NCBI GenBank assembly: GCA_024867545.1
Contig: JANFNE010000057.1
Span: 186,001-250,000 of the forward strand
Direction: 5' to 3'
Source: Phytopythium helicoides
Taxonomy: Eukaryota > Oomycota > Peronosporomycetes > Pythiales > Pythiaceae
DNA length: 64,000 nucleotides
Position 1 is the stretch's first letter. Each line of letters begins with the position of its first letter. Of this stretch, positions 52,967 through 61,778 are shown in pieces. The notes beneath the pieces are model-generated. The model did no database searches. It was not told the DNA's origin and was given only the letters and a program-made list of their open reading frames with translations. A program made the translations under genes and the position numbers.

Positions 52967-53204
52967 TGAACAATTCAGCGTTGGTACGAACACATCCAAA
53001 CACCTAACTTTTTGTTCCGTCACCACCACCACCACCACCTTCATGTTCACAACAGACTAACAAACACAGCACCAAGTGAAGAAAGTAAGCTTTTCATCGT
53101 GTTTGTTCGGTTCTCAACTGGTTCTTTGCATCACCAGCCGATTTACCATCCAGCGTCCGACATGCGTCAAACACCGGCAGCCGAGCAGGCGAAGCATCGG
53201 AAAT

Positions 53205-54107
53205 TTACTCCGACTTGGCGGCGTGGGCCTTCTTCTGGGCGACACGAGCCTTGCGCTGGGCAAGCGAGCGCTTGGCCGGCTTCTTGTACTTCTTGTCGGG
53301 CGTGAAGGCGACCTTGTTGGCCGGCGAGGGGTCGGCACGGATGGCCTCGTGCACCTTGGTGATGAGGTCCTCAATGTCGTCGGCCTCAATGCCGGCCTTC
53401 TGGTACTCGGCGTACTGCGAGGCGAGGAGCTCCGGGTCGTCCTCCTCGAGCTCCTTCATGTGCTCCGCAATGTGCTGGGCGAAGATGCGGTCGCGGTGGA
53501 CCTCGGCGTCGTAGCTCTTGTCGTCACGCGAGTATCCCGGGAAGCGCTTCTCGCTGTGCGGGATGTCGAGACCAGCATCAGCGGCACCCTTGAGCGCACC
53601 GAAGATGCGGTGGCCCGTGGTGGTGGTGCGGATGCCGGCGTCGAGGTAGCAACGGAAGGGGCGCTTCTCGTCGGCGACCTCGTCGACGAAGTAGGTGCGT
53701 CCGTTGACCTCGGTCTTGACGATCTCTCCGTCCACCTCGGTGTTGCCCTCGTAGTCCTCGTCGAGGCCGAGCTTCTGCAGCACACGGCGGCCGACGAGCA
53801 GGCCCGTGGCGTAGGCGGCAGCGTAGTTCTTGAGTCCGACGGTGAGTCCGTAGCGCGGGAGCTCGGCCGAAGTGGCCTGCGCGAGGATCTTGTCGCCGTC
53901 GATCTCGGCGTAGGCGATCTGGCAGATGACCTTGGTGTTGGTGATGCGCACCACGAGGCGGTACTTGGGCGAGTTGTACTTGTTCTTGTCCTGCGTGATG
54001 AGGCGCTTGCGGGCGCGGTAGTCCGTCTTGCCCTCACGGCGGCGACGGTACTTGACCTGGTACCGCTTGAAGTACGCCTTGTTCTTGGTCACCTTGACGA
54101 ACGGCAT
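53205..54107 (-). CDS. RPL5: 60S ribosomal protein L5 (uL18)
   Basis: 300 aa, no intron, family length. The N-terminus [19 protein letters not shown] and the basic block [17 protein letters not shown] are hallmarks of eukaryotic uL18, followed by the [11 protein letters not shown] segment and the family-typical domain with [16 protein letters not shown]. The C-terminus is Lys/Ala-rich. It binds 5S rRNA with RPL11 and delivers it to the pre-60S particle. It lies divergent to RPL14, 349 bases between ATGs, and 11 kb from RPL11. Confidence 0.96.
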   Translation of the reverse strand: MPFVKVTKNKAYFKRYQVKYRRRREGKTDYRARKRLITQDKNKYNSPKYRLVVRITNTKVICQIAYAEIDGDKILAQATSAELPRYGLTVGLKNYAAAYATGLLVGRRVLQKLGLDEDYEGNTEVDGEIVKTEVNGRTYFVDEVADEKRPFRCYLDAGIRTTTTGHRIFGALKGAADAGLDIPHSEKRFPGYSRDDKSYDAEVHRDRIFAQHIAEHMKELEEDDPELLASQYAEYQKAGIEADDIEDLITKVHEAIRADPSPANKVAFTPDKKYKKPAKRSLAQRKARVAQKKAHAAKSE

Positions 54108-54456
54108 GGTTGTTGCTCCGATGAAAAAGCTCTGGGGGCGTTGCGCTCCATGAAGAGCTCCATGGGCCACCGTCACCCCTCGCTATTTGACTGGTTGGCG
54201 GTGGCTAGTATACAATACCTTATATGCGGGGATTTATACTCGAATGTTGGCAAGCTGAGTCAATATTATTCAATGGGGTAGGGTTGGTGTTTTCAGCGAA
54301 TCAAATTGTAGGAAATGTGATTAGAACGATGTGATTGGAGGAAAAGCGTGAAAAAGGCCGATGGACGGGATGACTGGTTCCAGCGAAGGAGCGGGGTGGA
54401 GGCGGGTGGCGCGGCCGCTTATTAGTTCGTTTGGCGTTTTTTCCTAGGCAGCAACA
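54108..54456. promoter_or_regulatory. Bidirectional promoter RPL5 / RPL14
   Basis: 349 bases between two divergent ribosomal protein ATGs. It has an AT-rich core with TATA-like stretches (TATACAA at about 54210, TTATATGC at about 54220, TTTATACTC at about 54233), shared by both genes. A common promoter would match their expression. Confidence 0.5.
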
Positions 54457-55019
54457 ATGGTGCGTGGCGCCGCCTTCCTGCCGCTCTAGCGCTGCGTGCG
54501 GAGCCTGCGGGGCGCTCTGGTGGTCTCCGCGGCCTCCGCGAGGCTCCGACGCGTCCAACGAGCCCCCACTCGCCCTCAACGGCCCACTGACAGCCGCGTT
54601 TTGACGTCCCGCAGACTTTCTCCCGCTTCGTGTCGATCGGCCGCGTGGCGCTCATCAACTACGGCCCGGACGCCGGCAAGATCGCGACCATCATCGACGT
54701 CGTGGACGAGAACAAGGCGCTGATCGACGGCCCGTTCAGCGTCACGGGCGTGAACCGCCAGGTGATCCCGTTCAAGCGCCTGGCGCTGACGGACCTGACG
54801 ATCCAGATCCCGCGCCAGCCGCGTGAGGCCACGCTCAAGAAGGCCCTGGCCAAGGACAACACGGTCGAGAAGTGGGGCAAGACCACCTGGGCCAAGAAGA
54901 TCGCCAACAAGCAGACGCGCGCCCAGCTGTCGGACTTTGACCGCTTCAAGGCCATGATCGCCCGCAAGCAGAAGGCCAGCCTCGTCAAGAAGACCATCGC
55001 GGCCGCCCGCAAGAACTAG
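54457..55019 (+). CDS. RPL14: 60S ribosomal protein L14 (eL14)
   Basis: Two exons: 54457-54459 is the ATG alone and 54615-55019 the rest, 135 aa. The 155-nt intron has donor GTGCGT right after ATG and acceptor CCGCAG; the joined N-terminus MTFSRFVSIGRVALINYGPD fits eL14. The KOW-like N-terminal domain is followed by a helical, basic C-terminus ending in AAARKN. It is a component of the large ribosomal subunit. The same ATG-intron layout and donor occur in RPL11. Confidence 0.93.
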
Positions 55020-55395
55020 ATATCTCCTATTGTAGTCTTTGCGCGCCGCGACCCGCCCAGGCCCAGCGCGGACTCGGGATTGGGGAAGGGCTCTTGGATC
55101 AACTAAGCCAACGTTCAAAACGAAAGTCCTGCGTTGCTCCTGCTGATTCGACTCTCGACGCCCTGCCGGCGGAGCGCCACTCGCAGATCGATCCATCGTT
55201 TTCTGCTTCTGCTCGTCTTGATCGTTGATCTCTTGGCATCCGTCCTGACGAAATGGAATGTAGCCATGCCAATCAATGAAAGACCTCCATGAACAGTGGA
55301 TGGATGGCTCCGCTATTTTCAGGTCCTGCAACGCCCTGGCGGCCACTGACCGACCACTCCTGTCCTGCATTATTCGTTGCAACGCTGCAGGAGCC
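55020..55395. other. Intergenic, no gene recognised
   Basis: About 375 bases between RPL14 and the acidic hypothetical gene, with no structure noticed. Confidence 0.4.
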
Positions 55396-55920
55396 ATGAG
55401 CGACGACGAAATCGAGTACAGCATGCGTCATGAAGACGATGAGGGCGAGGACAGTGTAGGCGAAGATGCCGAGCTTGAGCTCTCGTGTGCGCTGCAGGAC
55501 CTCGCCATGCGCGTCAAGACATTCGAGGAAAACATGAAGGGCCGGTTTTTCCGCAACGATGGAGATGATGAAATCGACGACGAGATCGATGAGGACATTC
55601 CAGAGGCCGACATGCCCGCCTCAGATGCTGAGCCCAAGCAGCAGTGTCGACGGAGGAAAGAAGCCAAGAAAAAGCATAAGAAGATTGCTCACAAGCAGCA
55701 GGAGGATGAAGAAGACGAAGAAGACGAGGACGACCCGTACGGCGACGACGAATTCTCAGATGAGAACGACGACGACCCGAAAAGTGGCCGACGTGATGAA
55801 TGGGATTATCAAGAGCAGACCGAGGAGCTGAGCGAGCTCAAGCACAACATTGCGCTGCTGCTGCAGGGGTTCAAGGAGGAGGCCAAGGCTCTCGAGCTCG
55901 GCGACAACCAGGCCAAGTAA
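55396..55920 (+). CDS. Acidic hypothetical protein
   Basis: 174 aa from ATG 55396. It starts MSDDEIEYSM, has a short helical segment (LELSCALQDLAMRVKTFEENMKG, split here as two helices, about residues 28-52), a central run of acidic clusters separated by a Lys/Arg block (about 78-100), and a C-terminal helix ELSELKHNIALLLQGFKEEA. It could be a nuclear protein or chaperone-like factor binding basic partners; I do not recognise the family. Codon usage resembles the neighbouring housekeeping genes. An upstream in-frame extension to 55276 exists but the ATG at 55396 is in better context. Confidence 0.6.
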   Translation: MSDDEIEYSMRHEDDEGEDSVGEDAELELSCALQDLAMRVKTFEENMKGRFFRNDGDDEIDDEIDEDIPEADMPASDAEPKQQCRRRKEAKKKHKKIAHKQQEDEEDEEDEDDPYGDDEFSDENDDDPKSGRRDEWDYQEQTEELSELKHNIALLLQGFKEEAKALELGDNQAK

Positions 55921-55982
55921 ACCACTTGAATGCATGATGAACATTGGCTTTGCTAGGTGTGCATACTTGTCGATCACTACTT

Positions 55983-56870
55983 CTACTTGGACTGCAAATA
56001 CTCGAGGAAGCGCTTCTGGAACTCGAACTCCTACTCGTGCAGCTCTGTCTCCTTGAGACTCTGTTCCAACTCAAGCTCGATCTTGCTCTCGATAAGCGTG
56101 CTCGAAAGCCTCACCACTGTGAGATGGTGAACGACCAAGCGAAGTAACTTCTGCTCTAGAACTGCTGCTAGCAAATTGTCGGCGCCTCTGGGCGGCTGCT
56201 ACAATGAACGGTGGTGGCGGCAACCAGCCTCCACCAGCATCTGTCGCGTTCAAAGAGGTGTGGCTGTTACCACTGCGGATACGAATACAACCGTCATCGC
56301 CGACGAAATCCGCGTCGGGACCTTCAGGGTTCTCAGCGCCAGCTCGTTGTTCGCCACCACGTTCTCTTTCATGAGTTCTCGTCGTCAGAGCGATACTTGT
56401 AGACCCTGTTGTGGTTGCCCACAGTGTAAGCCTTGAGTAGGCTGGCAATTCAATATCTACGAGAGTCACAAAGTCAACTACACAGTTGCAGTAGACAGCA
56501 GAGGACCTCAGCGAATCTGGCTCAGCGAGTGGGGGCAGTCTTCTGCTCACCTGCTGGTGCTTTGGAGGGCGACGCAAGAGCGTATGAGCCGCTGGTGGGA
56601 GTGCTTCTGGAGCTGGTGGCACTTGCAACGCCGAAAAACCGAGTCTGTTGAACTAAAGCAGCAGTGGATTGAGTACTAGAGCCATGGGAGCGCACTTGTG
56701 AATGATGACAGGTTATGTGTCTACTATGGCGTACCGTGGTCAATTTTGCGCCTCTGGAGCTCTCGAGCGGCTAGAAATGCTAGTGAGCGAAGTACCGGCA
56801 CTTCTGATGCTGGAATGCCCAGTTGGAGGAAGCAGAGCTGGTGGAGAGGCGCTGCGCTTCACAAGAGCGT
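55983..56870 (-). CDS. Uncertain spliced gene, unrecognised
   Basis: On the minus strand several protein-like segments lie close together, with plausible splice sites between some of them. One leads to a donor at 56734 (exon end IDH); a 102-nt middle exon 56652-56551 is bounded by TTTAG and GTGAGC. Downstream are segments containing LLKAYTVGNHNRVYKY, then MKENVVANNELALRTLKVP in a shifted frame. A Glu/Leu-rich coiled coil follows, ending in EFEFQKRFLEYLQSK before TAG 55983-55985, with one internal TAG. I cannot build a single intact frame, so the gene may have more introns than I can place, or be decaying. No family recognised. Confidence 0.3.
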
Positions 56871-57563
56871 TGCAGGTTTAAATCAAATGTCATTGTAGGG
56901 TTATATCGTGTACATGTATGACTGGATTTTAAAGCTGCTCTAAATTTAGGCTGTACGAGAATGGATTTCCAACTTCTGTGGTGTCGTTCGCAACACCACT
57001 GAAGGCTTTCCCTTAGAAGACGCTGCTCGATTCCACGGCCGTGTTAAATGCTCATTGGTAATGGAGGGCGTTGCAACACTAGACAGGTTTTCTAGCGTGT
57101 AGATCTTGCATGGAAGGCGAAATTCATATAAAGCAGTGTTGCATGAGCATGGCGCATTGCATCAATAATTTTATTGTTGCAAGTCGTGACAATATTCCTT
57201 TGGTTTCACGGCCTTCCGACCAAGAATGTCGAGGAAGAGCAGATTACATCGCTTTTCTTAGACCCATTCACTGCTCCATATCTTTTTTTCTGGGGTTGGA
57301 GTCGTGGCAATATTCGACCATACGACCTGTTCCAATTTTTTATACGTTTTGAATAATTGGGTTGCCAACTGACGTGGTTATGGATTTAGATCTCTTACCA
57401 AGTAAGCCTAACTTTTGTGCGATTAGAGATTCACCAGTACCGGTAGAGGCAATTTTCAAATTTTTACTCGATTGTAGTTACCTCCAATGATAGCTTTCTG
57501 CTCGCAAAAGATGGTCAAGCGGGTGTTAATGGTCTTGGTTTTTCTGTGTGCATCTCCGACAAC
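56871..57563. other. Intergenic, no gene recognised
   Basis: About 690 bases of AT-richer sequence containing only short open frames. Nothing supported. Confidence 0.4.
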
Positions 57564-58481
57564 TCATTTGGTTGGCAGCTTCAGGCTTCTGCTCGGAAAC
57601 AAGCCGTACTTCGGTCGAGATAACGTCCCCGAGATTCGTTTTGTCCCAGCGTTTTGCTTCTGGTATCTTGCGTCAATATCTGCGAGCTTCTTTAGCCTTA
57701 TGTAAGGCAATTGAAGGTCGAATTCTGAGCGGTGCTTGGCAAACCACCCGTGAACGACGTGGCTCTCCGAGACAAGAAATTTGACGTTAATGCAATGCAT
57801 TAAAACGCCGCACACCCCTGTTATGACGATGGAAAAGATTGCCGCGATTGCTCCGCCATAGAGGCAGACCATACCGAGAGACATTGCCCAGCCGAGCAGG
57901 AAGCACGCGATCGAAAAAACGGTGTACACAAGAGTTGGAGCCATCGATCGATGGATGATCAGCCGCCAGCGGTCACTATCTCTTGCGGATGTGTTGAGCG
58001 CGTTGACAAATAATGAGCCAAACATGATGGCCGAAAAGAACATCGTAATCGCAAGCGTCATTGTGCCAGCGAAAGCGTATCGAAAGCCGTCATCGTTTTC
58101 GCTGATACATGATGGCGGCGCAAACATGAGCTGCACACACGACGCCAACAGGAGGCCTGAGATGAGACTGATGGTATCGAGATTGGACGAAATGCGGATT
58201 GCAACCTCGTTAATCCCGACTGTTAGGGCCAGTACTGCCCAGCCGTTCACACCGTCTGTATCACCAAAGCCCACTGCATCCCACACTTCGGGTAGAATCG
58301 CAGCCATGCCGTTCCATTCGCGAAAGTCGACGATTGTTGATTCATTTTCGTCCTTGTTTATCCCGAGTTCTGGTAGAATTGAAGCGCAAATAACATCAAC
58401 AGGGCTTGCAATATCGACTTGAGCTTTTATATCACTCGCCGTGCTGTTTCCTTCCCCAGGCAGGTGGTCATCGACTTCCAT
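57564..58481 (-). CDS. Multi-pass membrane protein, unknown family
   Basis: 305 aa from ATG 58481. A hydrophilic N-terminus of about 85 residues precedes five hydrophobic segments (about 85-105, 108-125, 143-165, 188-210 and 215-240). A cytosol-like basic tail follows, containing RLKKLADIDARYQKQ. The layout suggests an oomycete-type membrane protein without a known domain. It is divergent from, and 92 bases away from, another membrane protein gene. Function unknown. Confidence 0.6.
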   Translation of the reverse strand: MEVDDHLPGEGNSTASDIKAQVDIASPVDVICASILPELGINKDENESTIVDFREWNGMAAILPEVWDAVGFGDTDGVNGWAVLALTVGINEVAIRISSNLDTISLISGLLLASCVQLMFAPPSCISENDDGFRYAFAGTMTLAITMFFSAIMFGSLFVNALNTSARDSDRWRLIIHRSMAPTLVYTVFSIACFLLGWAMSLGMVCLYGGAIAAIFSIVITGVCGVLMHCINVKFLVSESHVVHGWFAKHRSEFDLQLPYIRLKKLADIDARYQKQNAGTKRISGTLSRPKYGLFPSRSLKLPTK

Positions 58482-58573
58482 TCTTGGATTTCCTTCTCCG
58501 TGTCGTTGACCACTTTCATTGCAACCTTGCCAAAAGAGCTTTCTTCAGAATAACAAGTGTGAATAGCATCCCG

Positions 58574-59209
58574 ATGCCGACATGTCAGGAAAAAACCGAC
58601 GAAACACAAACCTGCGGTTTTTGTCAGTTGTGCCCCTTCGACAAAGCCGCTTTGCCGCTGCGAGCGAATAGTCATCTCCAAAAGGATAGAGGTGTCTCAC
58701 TCATCGATCTACTCAACACTCTACAGCTTAAGGCTAGTTCGCTTCTGATGGCCAATGCCGTACTCTTCACTTCAAGCGCGGTGCTCGGCGCCGTTCACAT
58801 CCTCGCGTTGCTATGGTACCGACAGACCTGTGGACTACTCGCCGTGACGATCGTGGTTGGATTGGTGACTTCTATGTGGAACCATGGTGTTACTTCGGCC
58901 AAAGCAAAAGCCGCCGACCGGCTTACGATGTGGCTGTGCTTTTTTATGGACCTGAATCTAGTATGGTCGCTTGAAAATCACAAGCAGCGGCTTTCTTGCT
59001 TTGTCGCTTTGGTCGGAGCTGCAGTCTTGTACGGAGCCGCCAAAATCTACATCCAGTGGAAGCTCAATACACAAATTGCTATGTTGTCGATTGATCTCAA
59101 GAAGCACTCAAGCGTCCAGCGTTTCCGAAGTGGTGACATACCTCACTTGCTTGCGCATGTATCGCTCACGATTGCCCACCTTCTTATGATTGATGCGTAT
59201 TCCAACTAG
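58574..59209 (+). CDS. Membrane protein, unknown family
   Basis: 211 aa from ATG 58574. Cys-rich start (CGFCQLC near residue 14), then hydrophobic segments at about 60-80, 85-103, 115-130 and 138-156, and one near 190-208. Start choice is uncertain: ATG 58748 would begin just before the first membrane segment. Organisation resembles the divergent neighbour at 57564-58481 but the sequences are not obviously related. Function unknown. Confidence 0.5.
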   Translation: MPTCQEKTDETQTCGFCQLCPFDKAALPLRANSHLQKDRGVSLIDLLNTLQLKASSLLMANAVLFTSSAVLGAVHILALLWYRQTCGLLAVTIVVGLVTSMWNHGVTSAKAKAADRLTMWLCFFMDLNLVWSLENHKQRLSCFVALVGAAVLYGAAKIYIQWKLNTQIAMLSIDLKKHSSVQRFRSGDIPHLLAHVSLTIAHLLMIDAYSN

Positions 59210-59465
59210 CAAACTACAGACGGAGAGGCTGTATCAACTGTCAGTTCATTCGTATGCATTGGAATATATCTTTATGATTTCGCTAGGGCAGTGAAAACGA
59301 TGATGTCAAATTTCTCCAAAACATTCGTCGGACGGTTCATCAACGATATTGATGGTGGAGTTCTCAGAGGTTCACACAATCCAATCAAGTTCTCGCGTCC
59401 AAGCACCAAGATGGCGGAACAACAGGCAATCAATCAACACAGTCTGGATCACTCCAACGCTTTGT

Positions 59466-60159
59466 CGAAGAGATCAAACTCGTCGCGACACTCGACCACA
59501 TCAACATCGTTGCCTTCAGGGGAGTCGCATGGACCTTCCACAGCGACATCCAGGCACTCTTCGAGTACATGGAAAACGGAGATCTACGCGACTACCTCGT
59601 CCAGAACAAACCCAACTCTCAGCTCGACACGGACAAAGAGAAAATGTCCGCCGAGGCATTCAAGCTGCAAATCGCGTGCGACATTGTCGACGCATTGGTG
59701 TATGTACACTGGTTTGCTCCACCCGTGGTGCACCGCGACCTCAAATCTCGCAATGTGCTGCTCTCATCCGAGTGGCGCGCCAAGGTCACGGACTTTGGGT
59801 GTGCACGCGTGCAATCGGAGAATGCAACGATGACGGCTGGCGTTGGTACTGGTCGTTGGTTGGCTCCGGAGGTGCTGTCTGGGAGAAACGACTACGGCAC
59901 GGCAGCCGATATCTTTGCGTTTGGTGCCATGTTGTCCGAGCTGGACACGCACATGATTCCATACGATGATGCTCGCAGTGCGGATGGGAAGCGTCCGTTG
60001 GCGAATGTGGCAATTTTGCAGTTGGTGGCGGAGGGGAAGCTTCGTCCGACGTTTTCAGCGGTTTGCCGTCCGGTGGTGAAGGAGTTGGTGCTGCTTTGCA
60101 TGGCTCAGGCTCCTGAGGATCGCCCGACCGCGCCTCAAGTCGGATACGTCAGTTGCTGA
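59466..60159 (+). pseudogene. TKL-type protein kinase domain, N-lobe incomplete
   Basis: The frame ending at 60159 shows kinase motifs in order: an alpha-C-like segment FVEEIKLVATLDHINIV (about 59460-59510), HRDLKSRNVLL (about 59730), DFG in VTDFGCAR (about 59790), an APE-like LAPEVLSG (about 59863) and a C-lobe ending in DRPTAPQV. This is typical of the expanded TKL kinases of oomycetes. Upstream of the alpha-C segment I cannot find the Gly-rich loop or an unambiguous VAVK Lys in the same frame; partial N-lobe-like residues appear in other frames. No usable ATG lies before 59569 in frame. Either 5' exons are missing or the N-lobe has decayed, so catalytic activity is doubtful. Confidence 0.6.
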
Positions 60160-61129
60160 ATTCATTTGCAACAGAAATTGAGCGGAGCTCGGCTGAATAT
60201 GCTGGAGAAATCTATCCGTACTCGTCGTACCATGTGATCTAGATGATAGATGTAGTGCTGGACTATGGTCTTGCGAACACATTTACAGCGAGTCTGATGC
60301 AATTCGGGCACTATTTTTTTTTTCGTTTCTTGCTTATGTGTGGAGCGTTGACTTGGAGTGGTTCATGACGTCTCTCTATGAAAATAGACTTGTTGACCAA
60401 GTGAGAGATTTGCCTCGTCAAGCGTTGGGGCTTACTGTCGATGACATTACTAGAGATCCAGCTGTTCGACTTTCTAAACCATCATTGTGAGAGGCGTGAT
60501 CACGATATCTCGATTGGGCATGGAGTTTATTTCGTCCGGAGCGCGCTTTAGCCTACAATAATCTGTAGATGCCACTAATATCGGTACTTCGTGATCGACT
60601 GTTCAAAGTTCGCTCCCTGTCTGTTTGTTGTTGGAGATCCTGTGCTTCAGCAAAAAGTAGCTGGAGCGCATTCTGTCCGTTGTGGACAGTTTCACCAGTA
60701 GTGCTTGTTTGTCTCCATGACTAGAGTTTCACCAGTATGTATCAGCCTGACTCACTCACGTGCGCAGCCATGACACCGGAACCGCATGACTGGGCGATCC
60801 TTGCGATGCAAGACGCCCCCATGTCCTTTGAAACGCTCCATTTTAGTCGTGGGCTTCGGTTCCTGTTGCACGTGAAGGCCTTCAATGGGCGACATCATCC
60901 TCGGCGCAGGCAACATCTTGAAAAGTGTGCGCCACATCGTTCCGACGATTGCGTTCGCACAAAGACGCAGCGCCACACAGGCACTGTGTTTTTCCTAGTA
61001 CTATCTACGGCTATCATGGGTTTTAGCAACAAAAACCCATCCACCCACGTTGGGTGTTTGCTCCATTTTGAAGTCGCGTTTTTCGTCTGGCGCGTCACCT
61101 TTGCACCTCGCGACTACTTCAACTTGCAC

Positions 61130-61260
61130 GTCCAAAAAAAATTTTTTTTTTGAGAAAATGGGAAAATGAAAAACCTCGAGGTGTTTCAAAACACCTTACG
61201 GTGTTCTAGAAAACCTCACTATATTTTTGAAAAACCTTAGGTTTTATGAGTAAATTCGGA
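61130..61260. repeat. AT-rich cluster of small inverted repeats
   Basis: A-runs and T-runs followed by short hairpins: AGGTGTTT-C-AAAACACCT near 61180-61197 and AAAACCT-T-AGGTTTT near 61229-61243, with several further AAAACCT copies between. It could be a decayed miniature transposon end or a structured terminator-like region; no target duplication was seen. Confidence 0.45.
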
Positions 61261-61452
61261 TCGGAACGGCGACCAGCGAAATGTGCAGATATACAAAAAT
61301 GTATATAGTTGAAACCCCGTCAAAGCTGAAATCTCGCGATTCGATCGTCTTAGAAGGGGATTATATTTTTTTTATTTTCATCCCTAAACAAAAAAACTGA
61401 AGTTTCGGGGCGGTGGAAGAGGGGCGCCAAAAACATGGCTACACGCGTGTTG

Positions 61453-61489
61453 ATTGGCTGCATCTCCGTGTCTTCCTCTCTCCCATTGG
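61453..61489. promoter_or_regulatory. Paired inverted CCAAT boxes upstream of CPT1
   Basis: Two ATTGG pentamers 32 bases apart at 61453 and 61485, followed by CT-rich and CA-rich sequence, upstream of the CPT1 start. Suggestive of NF-Y-type sites only. Confidence 0.35.
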
Positions 61490-61778
61490 TCCAAAACAAA
61501 TAGCCTCTCTTTTACGCCGCCTTTAAAAGTGTCGCCAACCGCCCGCCACGTCGGACGCGGCGCTTGGCAACCTCAACCGAACGAGCAGTGGGCCACTTGC
61601 TCCATCGAGAGAAAGGCCGCGTCGAGCTCCTTCAAGGCGCGCTCCTCCCGCTTCCTGCAGCGCTCGCCGGGCGTCTCCACACGTCGTCGGCGGCTCCGGA
61701 CGCGCTCACTCTCGCTTTTGCCGCCTCCCCGAGGTCTGTAGGCCCCCGAGAACCCAAGAACCGACCCGAGAAGGCGCC

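Larger units (their letters stand above)
60160..61778. other. Intergenic region before CPT1
   Basis: About 1.6 kb. The middle (61130-61330) is AT-rich with small inverted repeats, listed separately. Two ATTGG (inverted CCAAT) boxes at 61453-61457 and 61485-61489 lie about 300 bases before the CPT1 ATG and may belong to its promoter. The open frame at 60737-61153 has no family signal. Confidence 0.4.

Noticed and set aside
53076..54281. Plus-strand open frame opposite RPL5 (401 codons)
   Set aside because: Leu/Val/Gly-rich mirror of the RPL5 coding strand.
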